Shown here: positions 1-10,646 of the stretch, one piece after another
Numbering within the stretch: position 1 is the first letter of the stretch
Layout: each line of letters opens with the position of its first letter
NCBI RefSeq assembly: GCF_030272615.1
Contig: NC_081405.1
Coordinates: 312,125,235 to 312,189,234 of the forward strand
DNA length: 64,000 nt
Reading direction: 5' to 3'
Origin: Cryptomeria japonica
Lineage: Eukaryota; Streptophyta; Pinopsida; Cupressales; Cupressaceae
Translations under genes and position numbers: made by a program
The notes under the pieces: generated by a model
Seen by the model: only the letters and a program-made list of their open reading frames with translations
Database searches by the model: none
What the model was told of the DNA's origin: nothing

Positions 1-176
1 CATGCTTTCATTATCACAAAGTTGGACACTTGGCTAAAGAATGCAAAGATCAACCTAGAAGAGATACTGAGGAGATAAAAAACAAACTACAGAAATTCTA
101 GAAAAAGAAGGAAAATGTGTCTACCAATGAAGAAAGCACCTTACCTACTGAGTTAGGTGCATCTACTTCCAATTAA
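1..176 (+). pseudogene. gag: Element 1 gag, C-terminal end with zinc knuckle (partial)
   Basis: The frame entering the window at base 3 encodes a retroviral-type zinc knuckle (C-x2-C-x4-H-x4-C), the RNA-binding motif at the C-terminus of gag nucleocapsid. The spacing C, G-H and final C is intact (bases 3-44), but the second cysteine reads tyrosine (TAT for TGT), so zinc binding should be lost. A charged tail follows, with one in-frame TAG at 99-101 and a final TAA at 174-176. The Lys/Glu/Ser/Thr-rich tail is usual for copia/Sirevirus gag ends. The rest of gag lies left of the window. No protease, integrase or RT follows; the next coding frame is the uncharacterised ORF at 699. Confidence 0.7.
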
Positions 177-698
177 TCAATAAAGGTATGAAGGGACTGC
201 ATTCTCACAAGGTTAGATTTTAACAGTTCCTATTTAATCATATACTTAATTCGAAGATCTGCATAGCTAAGATGCAATAGTAAATTTGAAATATTATCTA
301 GTCTTTTTGATTTACTAGAGAAGTCGGTAAATACATTAAGGCTGTCTAGTCGGTAAAAGCGTATAAGGGAGATCATCAGTTTAGTGGAACTGAGTGGATT
401 TAATGCTTAGTATAGCTAACTACACAAAGCTCGATAAGGTCAAAGGGATGTATTTAAAGTACTCTACATGGTTATTTTTTACTTACCAGTTTTCAAAGAG
501 CAGAGCTAAGCAAATTAAAGGCGATCAAACATTCCCAAAAGTGAACTCAAGGTATTTCACACAATCTAAAATGCATTTTCAAGCAAGTTAACCAATTAAA
601 ATTAGTTGTGAATAGTTGCATTATATTTACTAAGTTGGAAGCATTTTCTGGTTATTTGAAACCCTAAGCTATTCTGTAAGTAGAATTCCAAGTTTGAA
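177..698. other. Element 1 internal non-coding stretch
   Basis: AT-rich sequence between the gag stop and the long ORF. I see no conserved coding frame. The reading at 394-591 starts at a non-ATG codon and resembles nothing I know. Words such as 'gtcggtaaa' and 'ctagtcggt' recur here and in the Element 1 LTR near 12260, so it belongs to the same element. Confidence 0.5.
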
Positions 699-3600
699 AT
701 GGCTCCCAAGGTGCAAAAACCCATTGTAGTTGATACCATTGAGAAGCTGTTAGTGAAATACACCTTACCTCCCAAAGTGGCATCCAAACCCCATGAGAAA
801 ACTGCATTCTCTCTTATTCCTGATAGGGTTCTGGTGATAGAAGATGTTAGATTTTATACTAAGTGTCGTGTTGAAGAGCTAGGTCATACTAAAATTAATG
901 ATATGTATGATGAATTGTGCACTGATGGAATCCTGGATAGCAAGTTTGAGTGCATCAAAGTTAAGGGATTAACCAAAGCCCTAACCTATCCCTGAGTCTT
1001 CAAACCCCAATGGGTCAAATTTGTCTTGAGTAGAGTGCATGACAATTTTATGTGGTTAGAAGATCAACCTTTCAAGATCACCAAGGATATTATTCACATA
1101 ATAACTAGATACCCTATATTTGACCATGCCCGAGAACAAAAGATGATTTCACAAAAGGAATTGATAACATTAACCGAGGTTGAGTCTGATTGCAAAGGTC
1201 TTAAGTTGAACAATGTAACTAATGCAGAACTTAACTTTGCTATTAGGGTTATTGGTTATTGTTTCTCCTAGTCAGCAAGAGAAAACAATGTACCATGTCC
1301 AGCTATAGATTTGGCCTATAAAATTGTGAAAAAGGGTATGAAAATTGACTTATGTGAAGTGTTGTTGAAGAATATTTTTGAAAATCTCAACACAATAAGG
1401 AAATCGAAGAAGAATAATACTGCTAACACACTAAATTTTGGGTCACTCTTAGTGTGTATGTTCTTCTATTTTCAGAAATTATTTCCTTCAGTCAGTAACA
1501 TTGATTGGGATTTACACCGACCAATCACCCATTAGATAAATGATTTCATCAATCAACTAGGTGATAACTTCAATGTGATAATGGATGATTACTTTAACAA
1601 TTTTTAGAAAAAGATGAATAGTAGGTACAAGATCCCACCGCAACTAGTGGAAAAGTATAAGGATACCATCTGCTTTGAGTTGGTTACTGACTACTATTAT
1701 GTTAATGCAGTAGAGCCCAAGACTCAATCTTTAGCACCTATGGGTTATGAGATTGATTTTGACATTTCTCAACAACAGATAGATGCCTTCTTAACACTTC
1801 CAAGGCACCCTACTGAGATTAGGTATGGCACCTATGAAGAGGTAAAAGAAAAAGTAAAAATGAGCATTGTAGTACCCAAGGCTACTAGGAAAGCCACCAA
1901 AATGATAAAGGATTTAACAGAAAAGTTTGGAGAAGGTTCTACCTCCACTCCTACCAAGAGTGATCAACTTTCAATCGAGGAAGAATTTGAAGCTCACAAA
2001 GCAACAATTACTTTAAGCACAGAGTTGCCAAAAGGCAAAATTTTGAAAAGGAAGAAACAGGATACAACCAAGATATCACTGACCCTGCCAGTAAAGCGAT
2101 CGATCACTAGATCATCTATTGTGTGACCCAGTAAGAGGCAGAAAAATGTTGAAATTCCCAAGGTTACAAAAACTTATAGAAAGAAGAACAGAAAACTAAT
2201 TTTGGAAAGTGACACAGAGTCTGAAGATGCAAATAAATTTCAAATTGTAATAAGCACTAAGGAAGATGTACACAGTGTTGATAATTTTTATGCAACTTTC
2301 AAACAATATGGTGGATTTGGGTTATTTAGATATGTAAAGTATGAATCTAGAACAAAAGAAGAAAAAAGGCAAATAGAAGAGTCAGTAGTGTGTACACTTC
2401 TCAAGTTCCAAGTAGTTTCATTGGAAGTAACCGATTTTCTTCCAAAAGCATTGTACTCTCATATTGACAATAGATGAAAATATGCTATGGACGTGGAGAA
2501 TCCAATTAGAGAAAGAGTTTTGATACATCTCTTTCCAGATATGTCGGTAGATGATATAAAAGATCATTTGAAAAACTACCAGATAAATTTTCAAGTAAAG
2601 CAAAGGGCCTTGAAAGTGATGAATGGCCTTTATCTTGAAGTAGAGAATGAAACTAAAGAAAAATGGCAAGAAATACTCAAAATTCAGATTGAAGAACCTC
2701 AAGGTGAAGTGGAGATAGTTGACATCACCAAGCCAAATCCTGCTTCAACTATTCAATTAGATGAGGATGTCATGGATACTGAGGCACATGAAGAAGCAAT
2801 GATAAAAGGGAATGCCTATGCCAAACAGGTATCAAGTGAATCAGTTCTAGAACAAGTTAAGTCTTATCCTATGGTAACCCAACAAGTTTCAACCAAGAAA
2901 CCACAGAACACAGATCAAGGTAAAGAGGGTCAAAAGGCTACACAAGGTGAATCTACCTCTCAAGCCACCGGCGAGCAAACTTCCCAAGCACCTTCAAACA
3001 TTGAAACTATTTCCACTAAGACCCCAAGCATGAAAACATCGAAGGATACAACAGAGGCTACAAGAACCAACAAAAGTGTTGCCTCCACCGAGCAACTTAC
3101 TGAGGAGGGACAAGCCTCCAAAGCCATTGTCCTAATTCAAATGGTGAAGGCATCATAATCAAAGGAGAAGAAAGCAAAGAAGTACAGTTTCAAGAAAGAT
3201 CTGTCAAAACCTACTGTTTTGCCAAATGTTGACATTGCAAAACTAAAAGGGCAAGCACTGATAGAATTCGGTGAGCTTTGTAAAGAAAAAGTAGAGCAGG
3301 AAAAATAGATAGCTATACAAAAGAAGAACCGAGTACTTTAGAAGGTTAAAGCATTATTGACAGACATGCTACCTAAAGCTACCACAAATAAAGATTTTTC
3401 CATCCATATGCAACTGGATGATATACTCACTCAATTGGAAGCATCGGGAGTAGAAGAATCAGAATACCATAGCAAATTGAAAGAAAAAGAGCTAACTGCC
3501 AAGATGATTGAAGAAGTGCAGAAAGCAATTGCTATAGGTAAAACGAAGCTTATTGGATTCTTTAATGAGTTGTCCCCTCAAATCAAGCATATTATTTATT

Positions 3601-4049
3601 TATTTCAGAAGTTATGTACATTTTGATTATTTATCAAAGATATCAAGAATAAGACCAAAGTCATTGAAAAAGAGATTACCGATCTCTCAAATAAATTGAC
3701 TACTGAGCCGAATTCTATTTAGAATTTTTATACAAAGCTACAAACTCTTATGGCCTAATAGTTAGAACTTTGGAATGAAGAGCACAAAATAAGGATGGAT
3801 ATCATGACTCTTCAGACATTATTTATTCCACATTTATCATCAGTAGAAGAGAAGATCAACCGAGCTACCCAATTGTCCACTCAAGCCGAGGGAAGAAATT
3901 TAGATGGTTTGATCTCACTCTTAGCTGATATTACAGCTCAGAATTCACTAATGGAAAGTGTCAAGGATGCACTTACCACTACACTCAAAGATTCTCATAC
4001 AAAGTACAAATCTATTTTTGATCAGTTGCCCCAACCAAATGGTAACTAG
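699..4049 (+). pseudogene. Element 1 long uncharacterised ORF (about 1,117 codons, 13 in-frame stops)
   Basis: Seen: one reading frame runs from ATG 699 to TAG 4047-4049 with no frameshift, cut only by stops at 993, 1269, 1533, 1605, 2124, 2475, 3156, 3306, 3339, 3624, 3720, 3756 and 3759. Each is one C-to-T change from CGA, CAG or CAA. Residues about 1-310 are globular and mixed alpha/beta in character (many aromatic and hydrophobic residues). About 390-500 is a basic linker rich in K, R, S and T, and about 760-820 is Ser/Thr/Gln/Lys-rich and probably disordered. Charged, coiled-coil-like helices fill about 830-1115. I see no protease, RT, RNase H or integrase motif. It occupies the place of pol between gag and the polypurine tracts. 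Sireviruses are known to carry an extra env-like ORF near the 3' end, but I see no signal peptide or clear membrane anchor. Function unknown. Confidence 0.7.
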
Positions 4050-4063
4050 TTTTGATGTTTGTC

Positions 4064-4330
4064 AAAAAGGGGGAGTGTACCGAGTATACAGAGTATTCGA
4101 GTGTATAGTTGAAATTGACAGGGGGAGAATACAACATCAGGAGCATGAAATACAAAGCATAGATCATCAAGTTGTTCAACATATTGATAAGGGGAGTATG
4201 TAATTGAGTATATATTTGAACACATGTATATACTATCATTTCAGTTTATTTTGTAAGTATATAGATTTTATATTATGACTTCCAAAGTAGTTTTTGTCAA
4301 ACATACTAGACTAATGTTAAAAAGCGAGAT
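4064..4330 (+). other. Cluster of polypurine tracts before the Element 1 3' LTR
   Basis: Four PPT-like purine runs follow the ORF: AAAAAGGGGGAG (4064-4075), CAGGGGGAGAATA (from 4119), TAAGGGGAGTATG (from 4188) and AAAAAGCGAGAT (4319-4330), the last touching the LTR start TGTTTC. A PPT primes plus-strand DNA synthesis in LTR retrotransposons. Repeated PPTs upstream of the 3' LTR are a known Sirevirus trait. An LTR starting earlier, at 4076 just after the first run, cannot be excluded. Confidence 0.55.
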
Positions 4331-4372
4331 TGTTTCTATTTACTAAAGTTGTCATTAGTTGTGTGCCCAAAG

Positions 4373-5950
4373 TGGTGTAGGAGCACCCTTCTAAGGTCTT
4401 CCTCTTTTTGGTTTTTGTTGGTGTTTTTCTTTTTTAAGAAGCCATTGTAAATGTAATAAGAGCCATGAGCTCATTAGTCTTAATTAGGTCCTAATTTAGG
4501 TCCTAGGTTCTCTTTTCTTGTGGAGGAGAGGTTATGTGTTCCATTGAGGAGTTTGGGGTCCTTTTAGCATTGTGGTGCCCATTGGATAACCCAATGTAGG
4601 CCTAGGAGTTAAGAAAAGCAACTTTGGAAAAGTTGCTCAAACATTGCAAAAAGTTGTATGACAACTTTTCAAAGTTGTCAAGCAACTTTTCCACCTAGCA
4701 GGTCAAAAACCTTAGCTTAGCATGGAAAACACTAATTTTGGCACACAAACTGAGGAAAGGATACTATATATGGTTTCAAACCCTAAAATTAGGGCTTGGA
4801 TGTCAGATTGTACAACCAAGAGAAAAGACCTTGACCGTGACTTGGTTTTTGTTGCCAGTCGGCACAAATGAAGCATTAACAGGTTGATAATGGATTGATT
4901 TGTGAACTAAATAGTGGTGTGAATCTTGCATTGTATTTGTAATTTCATTTTGAGCACTTAGGGTAGGTTCTTGTGCAGGTTTTTGTGTGTTTGTAATTAT
5001 TTTGTGAAGTACTCTATCACTATCCAGTTTTGGACTGTTTTGTGAAATGGAATGATAACTCATATCCCCATTGTGGAATCACCATGAAACCATGGGGAAT
5101 AGGAGTTTAGACCCTGTACATTATTGCAAAGCAAGCAAGGCCCTTGAAGAGGCAGGGAAGTCTTTCAAAGACCCTCTCCTAGGCAAGACTAAACTGTGCC
5201 CGGCTAGGAAGGGTTGGAGTTGCAGAGGTCCATGAGAGCAAGGTAGGACAAGGAAGGAGACACCCTTTGAAGGAGGTGTAGAGGGATGTGTGAGGAACCA
5301 TTGGTGAGAAGGAGGAGCTTACATCAATCTAGATAAGGTGGCAAAGTCAACCAACCATCACTGTGGCCCAGGCAAGCCTTAAAACCCTTGTGAAAACCCT
5401 CAAAAACCCCAAAATTCACCTAGGGCATTGTACGGACAGTTGGAGGCCCAAAACTAGAAAAATATTTGAGCCCTTGCCAAATTATTAGCAGTCCTTTTGG
5501 GTAGTTTCACAAGTATGTGCATCATTTGCAAGAGGGATCCCTTAAGTCAAGATTGGAGGCCTAATTGGGCACATTCCTTGTAGCCCTATTTTATAGGAAA
5601 AAAACAAAATAGTGAGATCAGTAAGGAGTTGGAAGGTTAAAACCTCTTGGGGGAACATGAATGGTTGGATAACCATGTCAGAGACCTATCCTAACATTGC
5701 TAGGACCTAAGAAAGTGAAGAAAGAGCTAAACCCTTATTAGCCTATGTGAGGGTTTTTGGTGCTTGTGAGTAGATGTGACTTAGGGAGGAAAATCACAGA
5801 TTGTTGGTGGGTGGATTGGGCAAGGTCAGGGGATTCCACAAGAAAGGGAAGTCCTAGAGACCCTAGGGTGTGGTAGAAACACCTGGTGATCCAAGGGAGA
5901 GGATCAAGGAGCATAGAGTAGGCTAGTCTATCCCATACCCATTCCCATCA
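4373..5950 (+). repeat. Gypsy-1 5' LTR
   Basis: 1,578 bp, starting TGGTGTAGGAGC and ending CCCATCA. It aligns along its whole length with 10647-12237, with scattered substitutions and a few short indels. The TSD CAAAG precedes it and the primer-binding site follows 3 bp after its end. Confidence 0.95.
4762..4773 (+). promoter_or_regulatory. TATA box of the Gypsy-1 LTR promoter
   Basis: TACTATATATGG in U3/R of the 5' LTR; the 3' LTR has the matching TATTATATATGG near 11037. A TATA element at this place is expected for Pol II transcription of LTR retrotransposons. The transcription start is not determined. Confidence 0.5.
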
Positions 5951-5953
5951 GAT

Positions 5954-5965
5954 TGGTATCAGAGC
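5954..5965 (+). other. Gypsy-1 primer-binding site (initiator Met tRNA)
   Basis: TGGTATCAGAGC, complementary to the 3' end of plant initiator-Met tRNA, lies 3 bp inside the 5' LTR. It primes minus-strand DNA synthesis. This tRNA is the usual primer of chromoviruses and copia elements. Confidence 0.9.
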
Positions 5966-5990
5966 AAGTTAAAGATTTGGTGGACTATGA

Positions 5991-7100
5991 ATGTCTCCAT
6001 ATTCTGGTGAATTAGTAGGGGAGAACATAATGGTCACTAATACAGAGCTGGCTAGGAAGTTAGAGGAGCAAAAGGAGAAGAATAGACTCCTTGAAGAATC
6101 TATGAGTGAGATAAGGGACAAGCTGCAAGAAGTGGTAGATCAGAGGACACATGGACCTTGGGGTGAGGAAACCAAGGATAAAGGCAAGAAAACCATTGAC
6201 ATAGATGATATTATACCTGAACTAGATCCCTTGATCAATGAAGAACCTTTTGTAAAGGCCATTAAGGCTTTGAATACCAAAGCTTTTGAAGGATTGCCAT
6301 ATTTCAATGGAAGGATGGACATTGACACTATCATGGAATGGATTGAGGGCATGGAAAACCACTTTGAGTGTGAAGGAGTGTCCAAACCTCAAAAGGTTAA
6401 GGTTACCAAATCAAGACTAAGGGGAGCAGCCTTGACATAGTGGAAGTACTTGGAAGAAGAAAGAATTAGCATGGGGAAGCTACCTATTGCAAATTGGAAG
6501 GACATGGTGAGTAAGATCAAGGAGAACTACTTACCAGAGGATTATGAAGTCCAACTTCATAAGAAGAGACAAGGATTGAAGCAAAAAGACCTTGATATGA
6601 TCTCCTATACAAAGGAGTTTCAAAAGCTTTGTCTTAGATCCAAAGTCCAAGAAGAGGAATCTATCAAGGTGGCTAGGTATCTAAGTGGCCTAAAGTGGAA
6701 CATTCAAGAGGAAATAAGCCTATGGACCCCTACCATAGTCCAAAAATGTCATTAGCTTGTTGCTAAGGTAGAAGAGAGGAGCAAAAGGAAGGGAGACTCT
6801 AACAATAGGGGTAGAAGCAAAGGTAGAGATCAAATGAATCACTGAGGTGGCTACCAAAGCAAGGCAAATGAGCAAAGGAATCAAGGAGGATCCAAACTGA
6901 TTGAACATAGCAGTGAAACCAATCTTAGAGGAGGCCATTCTAGAGGAAGAGGTGCACAAGGGGGTCCAAGTAGGGGTAGAAGTACCAGCAGGAGTAACTC
7001 CTACTTTGCAACCATGAAATGCTACAACTGTGGTCAATTAGGACACCCGGCCTATAGATGTCCTAACAAGCCTACTTCATCAAATAGTGGAAAGAGGGTT
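5991..7100 (+). pseudogene. gag: Gypsy-1 gag (capsid and nucleocapsid)
   Basis: The structural gag protein packages element RNA in cytoplasmic particles. ATG 5991 opens a coiled-coil-like, Glu/Lys-rich N-terminus. A retrotransposon-gag capsid region follows (about 6280-6755), including the hallmark W-K-Y context just after the stop at 6438, where a Trp codon probably became TAG. An Arg/Gly/Ser-rich linker leads to an intact zinc knuckle, CYNCGQLGHPAYRC (7020-7061; C-x2-C-x4-H-x4-C). In-frame stops at 6438, 6753 and 6843 prevent translation of full gag. The frame continues straight into protease, as in gag-pol polyproteins made from one ORF. Confidence 0.9.
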
Positions 7101-7601
7101 GCTTATGCTCATGAAGACACATCAAGAAGCAAGACACCGGAGGTGGACCATATTGAATTAGAGATTGGAGAAAATCTAATGTTCAATAGAGTCTTGATAA
7201 GACACTCGGTTAAGGATGAACCTAAGCATAGGAGAGCATTGTTTAGGGTGACATACAAGATCCTTGGTAAAGTTTGCAAGGTGATAGTTGATTCAGGGTC
7301 AATTGATAACATAATATCAGATGAGGTAGCCAAGACATTGAAACTCACAAGGATACCCCACACTAGCCCTTACAAGGTGACATGGTTGAACCAAGAGCAG
7401 AGTGTGCTTGTCAATGAACAGACTTAGGTAGAGTTCTCTATTGGAGGATACAAGGATAAGATCCTTTGTGATGTGTTACCCATGGATGCCTATCACCTAC
7501 TGCTAGGTAGACCCTGGCAATTTGACAGGAAGGTGATCTATGATGGAGAGGAGAACTCCATTTCCTTCAAGAAGGATAGCAAAACCTTTAAGATTTAGTC
7601 T
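7101..7601 (+). pseudogene. pol (PR): Gypsy-1 aspartic protease
   Basis: A retropepsin-like protease that would cut the gag-pol polyprotein. The catalytic D-S-G-S motif is intact (VDSGSIDN, codons at 7290-7301) and the second conserved block LLLGRPW is present near 7500. Stops at 7425 (a Gln codon turned TAG by context) and 7596 interrupt the domain. Same frame as gag and RT, with no frameshift between them. Confidence 0.9.
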
Positions 7602-9120
7602 TTGACAGAGAATGATGAGGGAACCTCAAGAACACCTAGTGTCTTATTGACTACTGGTAAAGAGTTCTTACACTTGCTACATGAGGAGGAGACAGTGAGG
7701 TGTGCCATCTTTGTGAAGCCAAAGGAGGAGGAAGACAAGTTGCAGGTAGAGGTACCCAAGGAGGTGAAGCAAATGTTGCAAGAGTATAAGGACATAGTGA
7801 GTGATGGAGCACCTGCAACACTTCCACCAAGAAGGTCTATAAGCTATCAAATAGAATTTGTTCCCGATGCATCCCTACCTAATAAAGCTGCATATAAGCT
7901 CACACTTGACCAAAACAAGGAGGTGGCAAGGCAAGTGCAGGAGTTGTTGGAACAAGGACTGATCAAGAAGACCATAAGCCCATGTGCAGTCCCGGTAGTG
8001 CTAGCATCAAAGAAGGGAGGCAAGTGGAGACTTTGCATTGATTCAAGGGCAATCAATAGGATCACCATAAGGTATAGATTTCCTATTCCTAGAATAGAGG
8101 ATCTGATGGACTGTTTAGGAGGTGCCATGTATTTTACCAAGTTGGACTTTAAAAGTGGTTATCATTAGATTAGAATTAAGGAGGGGGATGAGTGGAAGAC
8201 CGCTTTTAAGACCACAGAAGGGTTATATGAATGGCTTGTGATGCCATTTGGAGTTACTAATGCCCCAAGAACCTTCATGAGGTTGATGAATGGGGTGTTA
8301 GAGGACTTCATAGGTAGGTTTGTGGTGGTGTACTTTGATGACATACTCATCTATAACAGAACCAAAGAGGAGCACCTTGAACACTTGAGGTTAGTCCTAG
8401 AGAGGTTGCATGAAGAGAACTTGGCAATCAACTTAGAGAAGTGTGACTTTTTGAAGCAAGAGTTGGTCTACTTGGGATTTGTGGTGTCTAAGGGAACCTT
8501 GAAGATGGATCCAAGCAAAGTGGAGGCAATCTTGAATTGGCCTGTCCCTAGAACATGGATTGAAGTTAGGAGTTTCCATGGTTTAGCCCAATTCTACAGA
8601 AAGTTTGTGAGGAATTTTAGTGGCATATGTGCACCAGTACTTGACACCATAAAAGGAGGCCTAAAAACCAAATTCAAGTGGACTGAACATGCTGATAAAG
8701 CATTCCAATTGTTGAAGCAAGAAGTGGGCACAAAACCCATCCTACTCTTACCTACTTTTGACAAGCTATTTACATTGGAATGTGATGCAAGTGGCGTTGT
8801 AGTAGGGGGTGTTTTGAGTCAAGAAGGAAGGCCTGTGGCATTCTTCAATGAGAAGGTTAATGAGGCCAAGAAGAAGTACTCAGCCTATGACCTCGAGTTG
8901 TATGCACTAGTTGAGTCTCTCAAAAAGTGGAGGCATTACCTACTCCTAAAGGAATTTAAGGTGTTCACAGATAACCAGGCTTTGAGTTACATTAACACTC
9001 AAGAGAAGCTTAGCAATAGACATTTGAAATGGATGGAATACCTCCAATCTTTCACCTTCACCATCAAGCATAAAAAAGGGCAACTCAACAAGGTGGCAAA
9101 TGCTTTAAGCAGGAAGTTGT
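7602..9120 (+). pseudogene. pol (RT-RH): Gypsy-1 reverse transcriptase and RNase H
   Basis: RNA-dependent DNA polymerase followed by RNase H. RT blocks appear in order: the PRRSISYQIEF approach, SPCAVPVVLASKKGGKWR, FTKLDFKSGYH, WLVMPFGVTNAP, and the active site YFDD at 8331-8342. RNase H follows with LECDASGVVVGGVLSQ and FTDNQALSY, carrying two of the catalytic Asp residues, and ends near NALSRK (9113). The only stop is TAG 8166, replacing Gln after SGYH. The sequence is of the chromovirus type common in seed plants. Confidence 0.93.
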
Positions 9121-10625
9121 TGACTGTTCAAGAGTTACAATTGCAGAGCATTGGAATAGAAGGTTTCAAGGACCTCTATGAAGTAGATGAAGACTTCTCA
9201 TCAGCCTACAAGGTTTGCAAGGAGTTTGAGAATCATTTTCAAGGTGAGTATGTAGATTACACTCTCCAAAATGGTCTCTTATTCAAGGGTAATCAATTAT
9301 GTGTGCCTAGAGGATCAATGAGAGAAAACCTCATCCAAGAAAAACAAAATGGTAGTCTAAGTGGACACTTTGGAGTCAACAAAACTTTGGATCTAGTACA
9401 GAGGTAATACTATTGGCCCAAGTTGCCAAGAGATGTGAGAAAGTATGTAGAGCAATGTGGTGTGTGTCAAAGGGAAAAAGAAGGATCAAGTAATGCAGGC
9501 CTCTATCAACCATTACCGGTCCCTAATAGGCCTTGGGAGTGTGTGAGCATGGATTTTGTAGTAGGACTCCCCAAGACAAAGATAGGTATGGATGGCATCT
9601 ATGTGGTAGAAAAATTTTCTAAGATGAGCCATTTCATTCCATGTAAAACTACTCATGAAGCTAGCTATGTTGCACATCTCTTCTTTAAGGAGATTGTAAG
9701 GATTCATGGACTTCCACTAAGTATTGTTTCAGATAGGGACAACAAGTTAATAGGCCATTTTTGTCAAACCTTATGGAAAATGTTAGGGACCAATTTATCA
9801 TTTAGCTCAGCTTACCATCCACAAACTAGTGGTCAAACTAAAGTCATTAATAGGGTGTTAGGCAACTTGTTGAGGTGTCTAACCAAGGAGTATGGGTAGA
9901 CATGGGATCTAGTCATTCCACAAGAAGAATATGCCTATAATGACAGTGTAAATAGGACCACTGGAAGGAGTCCTTTTGAGGTTGTCTATGGCAGACATCC
10001 AAGGGGAGTGTGTGAACTTAGGGAACTTGGTTCCATGGAGTTGAAGAGTGGCCAAGCAGAGGACTTCACTCAAACCATCAAGGAGGTCCAAGAACAGGTC
10101 AAGAAAGCCATCCTAGAGTCTTCTAAAAAATTGAAAGCAAAAATGGATGAAAGAAGGAGAGAGGTTCAGTTCAAAGTGGGTGACTATGTGATGGTCCATT
10201 TGAGAAAAGCTAGATTGTAAAGTGGCAAGCCTACTAAAATGCAAATGAAAAGGGTAGGACCTTGTAGAATTCTATCCAAATATGGTGAGAACACCTACAA
10301 GGTTGATCTTCCTTCAGATTTGGCTATATCACCAGTCTTCAATGCTGCTGACCTGATACCATACAAGGGTGAAATAGCCATGCAAGTTGAGAATCAAGCC
10401 AAGATACTACAAGACTTGGATGTGATTGCTTTACCTCAAATGAAGTAGCCCATAGCAGAGGAGATCTTGGAGTCAAGGGTGAAAAAGTCAACTAGACACT
10501 AGGTCTACATGGAACACTTGGTGAAGTGGGTAGGTCAACCTGAGTCTGAAGTCACTTGGGTTGAACAGGGCAAGTTCAAGAAACTTGGCATTGACCCAGC
10601 TCTCATTTCTCCCTCAAATCCTTAA
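9121..10625 (+). pseudogene. pol (INT): Gypsy-1 integrase with chromodomain-like C-terminus
   Basis: The enzyme that inserts element DNA. An HHCC zinc domain begins at HFGVNKT (about 9367) and continues to CGVCQREK (9453-9476), broken by TAA 9405. In the DDE core the first Asp (MDFVVGLP, about 9549) and second Asp (SDRDNKLIGHF) are present. The third position, normally Glu in GQTE, reads Lys (AAA, 9840-9842), so the enzyme would be catalytically dead even without the stops at 9897, 10218, 10446 and 10500. The last 60 codons (LVKWVGQPESEVTWVE, about 10521-10568) resemble a chromodomain, which in chromoviruses steers insertion to heterochromatin. TAA 10623 ends the frame 21 bp before the LTR. 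Confidence 0.9.
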
Positions 10626-10633
10626 ATTTTGTG

Positions 10634-10646
10634 CAGAGGGGGAGTA
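10634..10646 (+). other. Gypsy-1 polypurine tract
   Basis: CAGAGGGGGAGTA lies immediately upstream of the 3' LTR start (TGGTACAG at 10647), as required for the plus-strand primer. Confidence 0.85.

Noticed and set aside
4076-4330. Element 1 3' LTR starting at 4076 (TGTACCGAG) right after the first polypurine tract
   Set aside because: Kept as an alternative only. TGTTTC at 4331 after AAAAAGCGAGAT better matches the CCTAACA end; the missing 5' LTR would decide.
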